Shown here in pieces: positions 18,030-27,169 of a stretch of DNA of 64,000 nucleotides (positions are counted from its first letter, which is position 1; every line of letters starts with the position of its first letter). This stretch comes from JBGTFE01 sp036403235. Lineage in GTDB: Bacteria > Acidobacteriota > Blastocatellia > Pyrinomonadales > Pyrinomonadaceae. The notes under the pieces are model-generated. The model was not told where the DNA came from. It did not search any database and saw only the letters and a program-made list of their open reading frames with translations. The DNA is taken from contig DASWRI010000071.1 of NCBI GenBank assembly GCA_036403235.1, positions 96,127-160,126 of the forward strand, read 5' to 3'. Made by a program: the position numbers and the translations under genes.

Positions 18030-18770
18030 TTATCCGGAATTCTGGTTCATAAACTTAAAAATCCCGTCGAGCTCCTCGCGCGTGGCGCGGCTCGATTTTT
18101 CCGCCGTGCCGTAAGCTATTTCCTTCTCTCCCTGTTTTAGACGCTCAAAAACTGCGTCGGCAAACTCGTCCAGATTCGCGCCGAAAGTGTGCAGACCGAC
18201 GCCGCCCAAATCCGTATCGACCGCCGGCGGGATAATTTCTATGACTTCAATCGGCGTCTCCTGAAGCTGAAATCTGAGCGAGAGCGTAAACGAATGAAGC
18301 GCCGCTTTGGTCGCGCAATAAACCGGGACGTTGGCCAGCGGAACAAACGATAAGCCGGACGTGACATTCAAAATCGAGGGATTTTCGCGAGCGGCGAGAT
18401 GCGGAACGAAAAGCCTCGAAAGATGAATCGGCGCGTCGAGATTTATCGCGATTTCCCTGCGCGTCTTCTGCCAGTCTTCGCTTTCGGTCAATTTAACGCG
18501 TCTTTGAATCCCGGCGTTATTTACCAGAACATTTAAGTTCGGAAACTCGCTCGTCGTCCATTCAAAGAGGGCGATTCTCTCCGCTTCTTCTGCCACGTCG
18601 CAGACGCGCGCGTGAAGCCGCGGATGTTTTTCCTGCGCCTCACGAAGTTTTTCTTCGCGCCGCCCGCAGACGATGACTTCGTTTCCCGCCGCCAGAAATC
18701 TTTCGGCAAAAGCGAAGCCGATGCCCGAAGCGCCGCCGGTGATTAAAATTGTGTTGCCCGAGAAGTTCAT
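18030..18770 (-). CDS. Short-chain dehydrogenase/reductase, DltE-like
   Basis: 246 residues, the classical SDR length. The cofactor motif TGGASGIG (residues 11-18), NNAG at about 88-91 and the catalytic YCATK near 155-159 with an upstream Ser are all visible. R-rich residues after the first beta-strand (GRREEK) suggest NADP. It resembles the DltE group, whose substrates are uncertain. It is followed on the same strand by nothing close; upstream lies a palindrome and an alcohol dehydrogenase gene. Confidence 0.9.
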   Translation of the reverse strand: MNFSGNTILITGGASGIGFAFAERFLAAGNEVIVCGRREEKLREAQEKHPRLHARVCDVAEEAERIALFEWTTSEFPNLNVLVNNAGIQRRVKLTESEDWQKTRREIAINLDAPIHLSRLFVPHLAARENPSILNVTSGLSFVPLANVPVYCATKAALHSFTLSLRFQLQETPIEVIEIIPPAVDTDLGGVGLHTFGANLDEFADAVFERLKQGEKEIAYGTAEKSSRATREELDGIFKFMNQNSG

Positions 18771-18779
18771 AAATTTGTG

Positions 18780-18836
18780 GATAGGTGATAGTAGAAAGTG
18801 GATAGTTCGTTGTTTTACTATCCACTTTCTACTATC
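18780..18836. repeat. Heptamer-array palindrome, perfect 20-bp stem
   Basis: GATAGGT, GATAGTA, GAAAGTG, GATAGTT form the left array. Arms 18787-18806 and 18817-18836 are perfectly complementary over 20 bp with a 10-nt loop. It lies between the alcohol dehydrogenase stop and the SDR start, both on the minus strand. Confidence 0.85.
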
Positions 18837-18845
18837 AATTATCGG

Positions 18846-19892
18846 TTAGAGGGTTTCCAAATCGATGACAAAACGATAACGGACGTCCGATTTAATCGTC
18901 CGTTCATAAGCTTCTTCGATTTTTTGAATCGGTATGATTTCGACGTCGGAGACGATTTTGTGCTCGGCGCAGTAATCGAGCATTTCCTGTGTTTCGGGGA
19001 TGCCGCCAATCATCGAACCGGCGAGCGTGCGGTTATTTCCGCAAAGCGAAAACGCGTGAACTTCGGCCGGTTTGTCGGGGATTCCGACGATGACCATCGC
19101 GCCTTCGCGGCCGAGCAGGCTCAGATACAAATTCAAATCGTGCGGCGCGCTGACCGTATCGAGAATAAAATCGTATTTTCCGGCGAGAGCTTTCATCGTT
19201 TCCTCATTCTTACTTACGACAAAATTATGCGCGCCCAGATTTCGCGCGTCCTGCTCTTTCGACGGCGAAGTGCTGAAAACTGTTACGTTCGCGCCCATCG
19301 AAGCGGCAATTTTGACGCCCATGTGGCCGAGACCGCCGAGGCCGACGACGCCGACTTTTTTCCCCGCGCCGACGCCGAATCGCTTGAGCGGCGAGTAAGT
19401 CGTAATTCCGGCGCAGAGCAAGGGCGCGACAGCGGCGAGGTCGTTTTCGTCGTGCGTCACTTTCAGCGCGTAATCTTGGTCAACCACGATTTTGTCCGAA
19501 TATCCGCCGTAAGTGGGCGTCGTTTCGTCCATCTCGGTCGAATTATAAGTTAAAGCGAGATGAACTTTACAGAACTGTTCGACGCCGTCGGCGCAGTTTT
19601 CGCAATTTCGGCACGAATCGACAAAACAGCCGATTCCGGCGATGTCGCCTTCCTTAAATTTCGTCACTTCCGAGCCGGTTTTTGTAACGCGCCCGACGAT
19701 TTCGTGACCGGGAACCATCGGATAAGTCGAGTTGCCCCATTCGCCGCGCGCCTGGTGGATGTCCGAATGGCAGATGCCGCAGTAAAGTATGTCGATGAGA
19801 ATGTCATTCGTACCGACGTCGCGCCGCTCGAAAGCGAACGGCTCAAAATTTGATTCCGGTGATGCGGTCGCAAAACCGCGTGTTTGTATCAT
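18846..19892 (-). CDS. NAD(P)-dependent zinc alcohol dehydrogenase, YahK/CAD type
   Basis: 348 residues. Medium-chain dehydrogenase with catalytic zinc ligands in YCGICHSDIH and GHEIVG, structural zinc Cys cluster in CRNCENC plus a later Cys, and the Rossmann motif GLGGLGHMG. The branch with GCFVDSC is the YahK/cinnamyl alcohol dehydrogenase group, which reduces a wide range of aldehydes with NADPH; the physiological substrate is unknown. The downstream SDR gene may be cotranscribed through the intervening hairpin. Confidence 0.92.
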   Translation of the reverse strand: MIQTRGFATASPESNFEPFAFERRDVGTNDILIDILYCGICHSDIHQARGEWGNSTYPMVPGHEIVGRVTKTGSEVTKFKEGDIAGIGCFVDSCRNCENCADGVEQFCKVHLALTYNSTEMDETTPTYGGYSDKIVVDQDYALKVTHDENDLAAVAPLLCAGITTYSPLKRFGVGAGKKVGVVGLGGLGHMGVKIAASMGANVTVFSTSPSKEQDARNLGAHNFVVSKNEETMKALAGKYDFILDTVSAPHDLNLYLSLLGREGAMVIVGIPDKPAEVHAFSLCGNNRTLAGSMIGGIPETQEMLDYCAEHKIVSDVEIIPIQKIEEAYERTIKSDVRYRFVIDLETL

Positions 19893-19978
19893 ATATTTTC
19901 TTCCCTTTTCATTAGTTTGTTATTCTAGTTTAGCAATCTTAAATCGGTCTGTCTTGTTGATTATATTTTTCAATTGAT

Positions 19979-20704
19979 ATGAATATAAAAATCGGCACAT
20001 GCGGTTTTCGCGGCAACAAAATCGAATATTCGCAAACGCTTTCGGCGGTCGAAATCCAACACACGTTTTATCAGCCACCGCAGATAAAAACGCTCGAACG
20101 CTGGCGCGCCGAAATGCCCGAAGACTTTGAATTCGCCATTAAAGCATGGCAGCTCATCACGCACGAAGCCAAAAGCCCGACTTACAAACGCCTGAGAAAA
20201 AAGCTGACGGACGCGGAAAAAGCCGACGCCGGATATTTCAAACCAACGCCGATTGTTAAAGAAGCGTGGCAGACGACGCTCGCCTGTGCCGAAGCTTTGC
20301 GGGCGAAAACGATTTTGTTTCAATGCCCGGCGAGCTTTAAGCCTTATTCGGATAACATCAGGAATCTGGAAACATTCTTTTCCGAAATAGAGCGCGGGGA
20401 TTTGAATTTTGTCTGGGAGCCGCGCGGCGAAGCGTGGACGGAAAAAATCGTCAAGGAAATCTGCGACCGGTTTGATTTATGGCACGTCGTCGACCCGTTT
20501 GCGAAAAGAACCGTGACGCCCGAAAAATGTTATTACCGACTGCACGGCCGCACCGGCTGGCGTTACAAATACGAAGAAGACGAGCTCGAAGAACTCGTCT
20601 CGCTTTTGCCCGCGGGCGAACTCTCTTACGTGTTTTTCAATAATATCTATATGACCGAAGACGCGCTGACGTTTCAGGAAATTGCCAAGAATGCGGGTTT
20701 ATAA
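19979..20704 (+). CDS. DUF72 domain protein (YecE-like)
   Basis: 241 residues with the DUF72 TIM-barrel-like sequence: KIGTCGFRG start, then EIQHTFYQPP, FEFAIKAWQLITH, and a C-terminal YYRLHGRTGW. The biochemical role of DUF72 is not established. It is transcribed alone, divergent from the alcohol dehydrogenase gene, with an 86-bp AT-rich spacer. Confidence 0.88.
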   Translation: MNIKIGTCGFRGNKIEYSQTLSAVEIQHTFYQPPQIKTLERWRAEMPEDFEFAIKAWQLITHEAKSPTYKRLRKKLTDAEKADAGYFKPTPIVKEAWQTTLACAEALRAKTILFQCPASFKPYSDNIRNLETFFSEIERGDLNFVWEPRGEAWTEKIVKEICDRFDLWHVVDPFAKRTVTPEKCYYRLHGRTGWRYKYEEDELEELVSLLPAGELSYVFFNNIYMTEDALTFQEIAKNAGL

Positions 20705-20717
20705 ACGCCAAAGAAAA

Positions 20718-20745
20718 ACCGCCCGAACTCGAAAATCCGGGCGGT
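20718..20745 (-). terminator. Intrinsic terminator of the Asn/Arg-rich protein gene
   Basis: Stem ACCGCCCG (20718-20725) with CGGGCGGT (20738-20745). Read on the minus strand it is followed by TTTTTCTTT, the layout of a Rho-independent terminator for the gene ending at 20771. Confidence 0.8.
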
Positions 20746-20770
20746 CAAAAGACTTAAATTTTTCTATCGT

Positions 20771-21301
20771 TTAGTTGTCGTCGTTATCGTCGTTGCGATT
20801 GTTTCGGTTGTTTCGATTATCGTTATTTCGATTGTCGTTGTTTCGATTGTTTCGATTATCGCGGTCGTCGTTGCGGTCATCATAGCGGTCGTTTCGGTTG
20901 CGGTTGTTGCGGCTGAAACGATTGTAGGCTTCGTTGTAGCCTCTCTGAAAACCTTCCTGGTAAGCTCTGCGATACGAGTTTTGTCCGCCGTAGTTCGAGT
21001 CATAGCCGCGATTTCCGCTTCTGTAATCGTCGGAGTTTCTCCACGAGATGCGTCTTCCGTTGCGCGCGTCCTCACGTCCGCTTCTGAACCCGTCCTGATA
21101 ACCTTGCTGAATAGCGCGGCGATACCGGTCGCTGTTGTTGTTTTCGTAACGGTCGTTACGATTTTCGTAGCGGTCGTTATTGCGATTATTGCGATTGTAT
21201 TGAGCCTGAGCATCGACGCCCGTTAAGAGCATAAAGCCGAGAGCGAGTGAAAGTGCGAAACCGATGGTTTTGATTCTTCCGATTAATTTTGTTGATTTCA
21301 T
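20771..21301 (-). CDS. Secreted Asn/Arg/Asp-rich low-complexity protein
   Basis: 176 residues. A clear signal peptide (hydrophobic residues 12-29, cleavage after AQA) precedes a polar, highly charged mature chain. Two blocks with aromatic and Gly spacing, YQDGFRSGREDARNGR and YQEGFQRGYNEAYNR, are the only ordered-looking parts; the C-terminal 50 residues are RNNRN/DDR repeats. Similar YxxGYxxGxxDA proteins occur in acidobacteria without known function. GGAGG lies 13 bases before the ATG. Confidence 0.75.
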   Translation of the reverse strand: MKSTKLIGRIKTIGFALSLALGFMLLTGVDAQAQYNRNNRNNDRYENRNDRYENNNSDRYRRAIQQGYQDGFRSGREDARNGRRISWRNSDDYRSGNRGYDSNYGGQNSYRRAYQEGFQRGYNEAYNRFSRNNRNRNDRYDDRNDDRDNRNNRNNDNRNNDNRNNRNNRNDDNDDN

Positions 21302-21504
21302 ATAAATACCTAGCCTCCGATATAAGCAATGGCAATATGTGTGCCAACAAATAAAACAGCGGAATTTACAGGTTTTTGGCGATTTACAAGTTTTCAGCCG
21401 GACGTTTCCATACCAAAACCGTACAGTCTTAGCCGATTTAGTTTATTTTTCAAAATGAATTGATTGACCGGACTGTTTCGTCGTATTATCCTTGCAGAAA
21501 AAAA

Positions 21505-22407
21505 ATGAAAAAAACGGTTAAAGAAAAACGCTGCCCGAAGTGCGGCCGCATTTATGTCGACGAAACGCTCAATTATTGTCTCGCCGACGGCTCGTTTTTA
21601 TATTTTCCCGGAGAGCTTGAGGCTAATGCGACCGGCGGCGAAACTGAAATTCTCGAAAATTCTTTTGATGAAGCGGGCGTAAAAACCGAAGCTGCGGTAA
21701 TTCCGGCCAGAGAAACCGCCGCGCCGACCGAAGTTCTGGAAATTCCGACCGAAGTAAGAAATTCCGTCCCGACGCTCGTCATTCCGAAAACAGAGGCTTA
21801 CTTGCCGCGCAAAATTTTGCCCGAATCAGACGCCGCACAACCAAAGGAATCCCTGAAACTCTCTCAGATAGCCGTTTTTGTCGGAATATTAGTCGGAAGT
21901 TTGATTGCGATTTATTTTATCAGGCAAGCACTCAGTGACACACCGACGAATGCCGCGCTTCCGGCCGTCAATAAAAACACTTTGACAAATGCCGCAAATA
22001 CAGCCGTCTTAGCAGCCAATAGAAATTCTTCAAATGTGACGGTTACGACCTCAAACGTGACAGCGAACAGCAATAATTCTTCGATGAAGACGATGACGTC
22101 ACCGACGCCGTCAGAAACGACCGGAAGTCACGACGACCCGCGCATTGCCGGAACAACCTGGAAAATCGGCGCCGGAATCGATAAATATACAGCTGTTTTT
22201 TTAAGCGACGGCACGTGGGAATATTATTCGAACGGCGAGCGGCAATACGGCACAGACACGTGGACGGTCGAAGGCGATAAGCTTACTTATTACGTCAACG
22301 ACAAATATTCGAGCTGCGAGGGCATTATTAAAGAAAAACGGATAAGTTTAGACTGCCGCAACGAAAACGACATTAAATGGAAACTTAACGCCATTCGGAT
22401 AAAATAA
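21505..22407 (+). CDS. Zinc-ribbon, single-pass membrane protein with C-terminal lipocalin-like domain
   Basis: 300 residues. The N-terminus has CPKCGRIY and a later Cys in LNYCLADG, a zinc-ribbon plus DGS signature recurring in acidobacterial proteins. After a disordered Glu/Thr/Pro region, one membrane helix spans about residues 125-147. A Thr/Asn-rich linker leads to a beta-rich C-terminal domain (GTTWKIG to the end) that resembles small lipocalin-like stress domains. Function is unknown; the topology suggests a cytoplasmic sensor tip with an external beta domain. I start at ATG 21505, not at an upstream TTG. Confidence 0.72.
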   Translation: MKKTVKEKRCPKCGRIYVDETLNYCLADGSFLYFPGELEANATGGETEILENSFDEAGVKTEAAVIPARETAAPTEVLEIPTEVRNSVPTLVIPKTEAYLPRKILPESDAAQPKESLKLSQIAVFVGILVGSLIAIYFIRQALSDTPTNAALPAVNKNTLTNAANTAVLAANRNSSNVTVTTSNVTANSNNSSMKTMTSPTPSETTGSHDDPRIAGTTWKIGAGIDKYTAVFLSDGTWEYYSNGERQYGTDTWTVEGDKLTYYVNDKYSSCEGIIKEKRISLDCRNENDIKWKLNAIRIK

Positions 22408-22441
22408 AAGGCTGAAAAATCATTCAATCTTTCAGCCTTTT
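22406..22441. terminator. Bidirectional hairpin terminator
   Basis: AAAAGGCTGAAA (22406-22417) pairs perfectly with 22430-22441 and U-tracts follow on both sides. It serves two convergent genes. Confidence 0.88.
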
Positions 22442-22452
22442 TCCTTTTTTCT

Positions 22453-22812
22453 TTAACACTCCAGAAATTCGGTCGCCACCCAGCCGAGTATCACCAGCCG
22501 GCCTCTGCGCTTGACGCTGACGCGCGCGAAACCGCCGTCGTAAGTATCGACATAGACGCTCGTGCCGTGTTTTAATTTTCCGACAACCTTCCCGTTCCCG
22601 TTGCGAACATTCAGACTGCTGTTCGGGTTGCTCAAGCTGACCGAGCACCATTCGGTGTTTGTTTTCGGCAGAAATAAATATCCGGCCGCGACGACGTTAA
22701 ATTCGGGCGAATTTACCCGCGCGTCTTTCACGTCGACGGCAAAACCCGACGTCGTAAAGCCCGCAAACGTCAACACGGAAACAAGTAATAAAGAACAAAA
22801 TCTGACTTTCAT
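22453..22812 (-). CDS. Secreted bacterial SH3 (SH3b) domain protein
   Basis: 119 residues. Signal peptide residues 1-24 (cleavage near GFA), then a single SH3b domain from about residue 60: SSLNVRNGNGKVVGKLKHGT is the typical opening. SH3b domains bind peptidoglycan or act as targeting modules. No catalytic domain is attached. Two Cys residues (about 56 and 119) might pair. Confidence 0.82.
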   Translation of the reverse strand: MKVRFCSLLLVSVLTFAGFTTSGFAVDVKDARVNSPEFNVVAAGYLFLPKTNTEWCSVSLSNPNSSLNVRNGNGKVVGKLKHGTSVYVDTYDGGFARVSVKRRGRLVILGWVATEFLEC

Positions 22813-22952
22813 CTTTCTTTCTCCTTATAATTTTATTCGATTGTTGAAATTTCCAACTGCTTGTATGACAGGAAGAATAACACAATTTGCCCAAAATAAA
22901 AGTAAAAAGGTGAAAAAGTTGATTTAAGTTGTTCCTGCGGGAATATTGATTT

Positions 22953-23639
22953 TTATCCGACGAATTTGTAGCCGAAGCCGTGAACCGTCTGGATAAACTG
23001 CGGGTATTTCGGATTGGATTCGAGCTTTTGCCGGAGCCACGCGATATGCACGTCGACCGTTCGCGTCGAAGGCATCGCGTCGTAGCCCCAAACTTCGTCG
23101 AGCAGCTGGTTGCGCGAATGGACGCGGCCGCGATTTTCGATTAAAAACTGTAGGAGCTTAAATTCCATCGCCGAAAGCTCGATGGATTCGCCCAATTTTA
23201 AGACTTCGGCGCGGCTGAAATCAATCGAGACGTCGCCGAACCGAAAAGATTCCGACGAATTTTGATTCGTATTCGGCGAGCGCCGCAAAAGCGCTTCGAT
23301 GCGGGCGAGCAGCTCGATGACTTCAAACGGTTTGGTCAGATAATCGTCCGCGCCGAGCTTTAAACCGAGAACTTTATCAATCGTTTCGCCTTTTGCCGTG
23401 AGCATCAAAACGGGCGTCGAAATTCCCTTCCGGCGCAAATCGCGGCAAACGTCGTAGCCGTTTTTCTTGGGCAGCATCACGTCGAGAATTATCAAATCGA
23501 AGTTTTCCGACGAAGCCAGCGCGAATCCCGCCTCGCCGTCCGTCGCGCTTTTAACCGCAAAGCCTTCGCTCTGCAAGCGGTCGGTGAGCGTCAAAATTAA
23601 ACCTTCTTCGTCTTCGACTAATAAAACTTTAGTGCTCAT
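22953..23639 (-). CDS. OmpR/PhoB family response regulator
   Basis: 228 residues. Receiver domain (1-118) with the acidic pair EDEE, phospho-acceptor Asp53 in LIILDVMLP and Lys in MLTAKGE, then a winged-helix DNA-binding domain (about 130-225, DVHIAWLRQKLE). It is the partner of the histidine kinase immediately upstream. The signal and targets cannot be read from the sequence. A 9-bp-unit palindrome separates the two genes. Confidence 0.94.
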   Translation of the reverse strand: MSTKVLLVEDEEGLILTLTDRLQSEGFAVKSATDGEAGFALASSENFDLIILDVMLPKKNGYDVCRDLRRKGISTPVLMLTAKGETIDKVLGLKLGADDYLTKPFEVIELLARIEALLRRSPNTNQNSSESFRFGDVSIDFSRAEVLKLGESIELSAMEFKLLQFLIENRGRVHSRNQLLDEVWGYDAMPSTRTVDVHIAWLRQKLESNPKYPQFIQTVHGFGYKFVG

Positions 23640-23662
23640 TTCTTTAACTAAAAATCAAACCG

Positions 23663-23740
23663 GATGGACAGGATACGCAGGATAAAATTAAATTCATTTC
23701 GTTGAGTTATTCAATAAACATCCTGTCTATCCTGTCCATC
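23663..23740. repeat. 9-bp-unit palindrome between histidine kinase and response regulator genes
   Basis: Arms 23663-23683 and 23720-23740 match at 19 of 21 positions. The units are GGACAGGAT/ACGCAGGAT on the left and ATCCTGTCT/ATCCTGTCC on the right, a 9-bp rather than 7-bp period. Lying inside a two-gene operon, the hairpin may lower regulator expression relative to kinase or protect the 3' end of the kinase message. Confidence 0.75.
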
Positions 23741-23745
23741 TTGTT

Positions 23746-25548
23746 TTAATTTCCCTGCGGCAATTCGATTGTAAACTTGCTTCCCTTTCCGATTTCGCTT
23801 TCGACTTTGACTTCGCCTTTGTGCGCTTCGACGATTTGTTTGACCAGGCTCAAACCGAGTCCGTTGCCGTGTATCTGCGCGTCGACCACCGATTTCGAGC
23901 GAAAGAAAGGCTCGAAAACTTTGCCGATTTCTCTTTTTTCGATGCCGATTCCTTTGTCTTCGACCGTAATTTTAACTTTTTTGCCGCCGTTCTGCGCGGT
24001 AATTTTCAGCCATTTTTCGCCGTTACCGTATTTCAAAGCGTTGGCGATTAAATTCTGGACGGCCTGCGTCAGCGCTTTTTCGTCAGCCGCGACCGTCGGC
24101 AGATTTTCCGAGACTTCGCGTTCGACCGTAAAGCCTTTTTCGTCAATCAGCGAGCGACATTCGTTGATGGCTTCGTCGATAACTTTTGCGACGCTTGTTT
24201 CGCGAAAGTCGTATTTTCGCTTGCCCGAGCTCACGCCGGCGAATTCGAGAATCTGCTCGACCATCGCCGAAAGCTTTTTGCCTTCGCGCTTGATTAAAAC
24301 GCCGTAGCGCGAGACTTTTTCGCGCTCGTTAGCGACACCGTCGGCCAGATTTTCGCCCGCCGAATAAATTACCGCGAGCGGCGTCCGAAATTCGTGCGAA
24401 ACCGACGAGACGAAATCCATCTGCCTCTGCGCGAGCAGGCGGGCGCGCTGCGACGAGAGAAAAATAAACAGGACGCTCGCCGCTAAAAGCGACAAAATGC
24501 CGAAGCTGATGGCGAGATTTTTGCGGCGCGTATTTTTTATAAATTGCTCGAGCGAGCCCGACGTGTGCTGGACGTTCAAAGTCCACGCGCCGCCCTGTTG
24601 TTTGTCGTTCGTTTCAAAAACTCTCAGGCGCGGCTGCTCGCCGCCGTTCAAAACTTTGACCTCGATTCTGCCCGGCCCGTCATTCTCGATTTCATCTTTT
24701 TTTACGGTGGATTCGAATTTATTAAAAACCATCGTGCTTTTTCGCTCGCCCTGAATCGAAGAAAGCACTTCGCGGTTGGCAAACCAGAGAAAATTGTCGG
24801 GCGAGAGATTGAGCAGCTTTGCGGTCGCGTCGCTGGCGTTTAATTCCTGCGTCTGAAAAATCGCGTCGCCCGTTTGATTTGTGACCGCGAGCTTGTAATT
24901 GGCGCTTTCGCTCTGGCTGAAATATTCGGTCACGAGATTCGGCAAAAGCTGTTTTTTGATAACCTCCGAATTGAGCTCGATTATCAAAACGCCGTATTTT
25001 CTCGGCTCGGTAGGCGCAGTGGGCGGAATTTCGGAGCGAATCACGACGCGTTTTACCGTTTCGTTTTCTTCCTCGTGAACGGGCATCAAAAGCGCGGGCA
25101 TTTCGCCGTTTATCGGCTGGAAATTTTTCTCGTCGGCGAAATTCGGCTTTAATTTGTTCAGCTCGTCCGACCATTCGGCCGCTTCGAACGCGCCGTTTTC
25201 GCGATTGTAGCGCAGAAGATTCTGCCCGCCGAGCTCCGTAAAATAAAAATTCCTGATTAAATCGGGATAGACGGTTTTTTCGCGCCAGAATTTGTAGCGC
25301 TGGTTAAACTCGTTCCAATTCTGATTGCGCCAGACGGCCGCCGGAAGCTGAAAATTAAAATACGCGTTTTGAATTTCGCGGTTAAAATCTTCGGCGAAAC
25401 GATTCGTGTCCGTCTGCAGATTTCGCTCCAGACGCTCGCTCTCGGCGCGCGAGATTTGCCCGAGCCATTGATATTGCAGCGTCGCGAGCAAAACCAGAAG
25501 ACCGAGAAGGCCTGCGACGAGAAGAATTGGAAACCACGTGCGATTCAT
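23746..25548 (-). CDS. Membrane sensor histidine kinase
   Basis: 600 residues. Two membrane helices (about 5-27 and 340-362) bracket a large periplasmic sensor domain of roughly 310 residues with no recognised fold. The cytoplasmic part has an H box (SSVSHEFRTPLAV, about residue 385), N box (QNLIANALKYG), G1 (DKGIGI) and G2 (GNGLGLSLV). There is no HAMP domain that I can see. It phosphorylates the OmpR-type regulator encoded downstream. Confidence 0.92.
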   Translation of the reverse strand: MNRTWFPILLVAGLLGLLVLLATLQYQWLGQISRAESERLERNLQTDTNRFAEDFNREIQNAYFNFQLPAAVWRNQNWNEFNQRYKFWREKTVYPDLIRNFYFTELGGQNLLRYNRENGAFEAAEWSDELNKLKPNFADEKNFQPINGEMPALLMPVHEEENETVKRVVIRSEIPPTAPTEPRKYGVLIIELNSEVIKKQLLPNLVTEYFSQSESANYKLAVTNQTGDAIFQTQELNASDATAKLLNLSPDNFLWFANREVLSSIQGERKSTMVFNKFESTVKKDEIENDGPGRIEVKVLNGGEQPRLRVFETNDKQQGGAWTLNVQHTSGSLEQFIKNTRRKNLAISFGILSLLAASVLFIFLSSQRARLLAQRQMDFVSSVSHEFRTPLAVIYSAGENLADGVANEREKVSRYGVLIKREGKKLSAMVEQILEFAGVSSGKRKYDFRETSVAKVIDEAINECRSLIDEKGFTVEREVSENLPTVAADEKALTQAVQNLIANALKYGNGEKWLKITAQNGGKKVKITVEDKGIGIEKREIGKVFEPFFRSKSVVDAQIHGNGLGLSLVKQIVEAHKGEVKVESEIGKGSKFTIELPQGN

Positions 25549-25743
25549 ACCAGATATTAGATTCGAGGCCGGATGTTAGTTTTTCCGACCTCCGATATCT
25601 AGCATCATACATCTTCCGATTTCTGTAAATGCTTTTACAAAACATTTTACATTCTTAACAAATTCTTTTCCTCATCTTAACCAAACGCCCGGAATTTGCT
25701 GTCAGAATCCAAAATGTCAGATTGATTTTTTATCGAGGCAAAC

Positions 25744-27138
25744 ATGAAAACAATTTTCGCACTTATAACTTTATTCATAATTTCCGTTTCGGCGGCGGCT
25801 CAGCAGACGGATTTGTCCGCGCTTTCAAAAACCGAAAGCGGAAAACGCGTCCTTGCATATTTTGCGGCTCTTAATTCGGGCGACGACCAGAAGCTGCGCG
25901 ATTTTTTCAGCGAAAACGTCGCCGCTGAATCGTTAAAACAAAGACCCGTCGAAGCGCGCGTCGAATTTCACAAACGAGTCAGAAACGATTTTCCGGCGCT
26001 GGAAATCAAACAAATTTCCCCTGTCGGCGATTCGGAAATCAAAGTTCTGGCGCAATCGAAAAACGGCAACTGGGTAGCGATTTCATTTGCTTTTGAAAAT
26101 CAGACTCAGAAAATAAACGGAATGGGCATCGACCCGGCCGACGCGCCGAATTCGACCGAAAATCCAAAATACAATCCGCCGACCAACAAAGCGGAGTTTT
26201 TATCGACCGTCGAAAAATTTCTAAACGATAAAGTCGCGGCCGACGAATTTTCCGGCGTCGTTTTGATTGCCGAAAAGGACAAGCCGGTCTTTTCAAAAGC
26301 TTACGGTCTGGCAAACAGAGAGAAAAATTTGGCGAACAAATCTGATACGAAATTCAATCTCGGCTCAATCAATAAAATTTTCACACGAATCGCCATTGGG
26401 CAATTGGTTCAGCAGGGCAAAATTTCCTTTGACGACAAAATCGGGAAAATCCTTCCCGATTACCCGAATAAAGATGTGGCCGAAAAGGTTACGATTCGTC
26501 ATCTGGTGACGATGACGTCGGGCATCGGCGATATTTTTAACGATAAATTCGACGCGCTTCGCGAAAAGCTTCGCACAAACGCGGATTATCTTCCGCTTTT
26601 TGCGAGCAATCCGCTCGAATTCGAGCCGGGCACGAGCCAGCGTTACTCAAACGGCAGCTACGTTCTGCTCGGCGCGATTATCGAAAAAGTTTCGGGCAAA
26701 AGTTATTACGATTACGTTCGCGAAAATATTTTCAAAGTGGCCGGAATGTCGAACACCGAATCGTTTGAAGCCGATAAAATGCCCTCTAACGCGGCCGAAG
26801 GTTATACGAAACGAAATCCGTCCGCCAAATGGACGAACAATCTTTCGACGCGTCCGATGCGTGGCAGCGCGGCGGGCGGCGGTTATTCGACGTCCGAAGA
26901 TTTACTAAAATTTTCGATGGCGCTGCAAGGCGGAAAATTAACGATTCCGGACGACAACGGTCAGCCGCAAAAAGAAGTTAGAACAGGAGTTGCGGGCGGC
27001 GCGGACGGAATCAACGCGCTGCTGCTCGTCAACGGGCAGACAGGTTATACAATCATCGTTTTATCGAATTACGACCCGCCGAGCGCCGAAAAGGTCGGCA
27101 CGCAGCTTCGTGATTGGCTAAAACAAATTCAGCAATAA
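25744..27138 (+). CDS. Secreted serine hydrolase, beta-lactamase class C fold, with NTF2-like N-domain
   Basis: 464 residues. Signal peptide 1-19, an NTF2-like domain (about 25-125) and a penicillin-binding/class C beta-lactamase-like domain from about 150. The nucleophile motif SINK (SxxK) and the second motif YSN are present. The third motif, normally H/K-x-G, reads GVAGG, so the usual His or Lys is replaced by Val. The protein may be an esterase or peptidase with altered activity, or a non-lactamase binder. A 195-bp gap separates it from the divergent kinase gene and contains an imperfect inverted repeat around 25550-25610. Confidence 0.85.
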   Translation: MKTIFALITLFIISVSAAAQQTDLSALSKTESGKRVLAYFAALNSGDDQKLRDFFSENVAAESLKQRPVEARVEFHKRVRNDFPALEIKQISPVGDSEIKVLAQSKNGNWVAISFAFENQTQKINGMGIDPADAPNSTENPKYNPPTNKAEFLSTVEKFLNDKVAADEFSGVVLIAEKDKPVFSKAYGLANREKNLANKSDTKFNLGSINKIFTRIAIGQLVQQGKISFDDKIGKILPDYPNKDVAEKVTIRHLVTMTSGIGDIFNDKFDALREKLRTNADYLPLFASNPLEFEPGTSQRYSNGSYVLLGAIIEKVSGKSYYDYVRENIFKVAGMSNTESFEADKMPSNAAEGYTKRNPSAKWTNNLSTRPMRGSAAGGGYSTSEDLLKFSMALQGGKLTIPDDNGQPQKEVRTGVAGGADGINALLLVNGQTGYTIIVLSNYDPPSAEKVGTQLRDWLKQIQQ

Positions 27139-27169
27139 TTCAGAAAAAACAAGACGAATGGAGGCAAAA

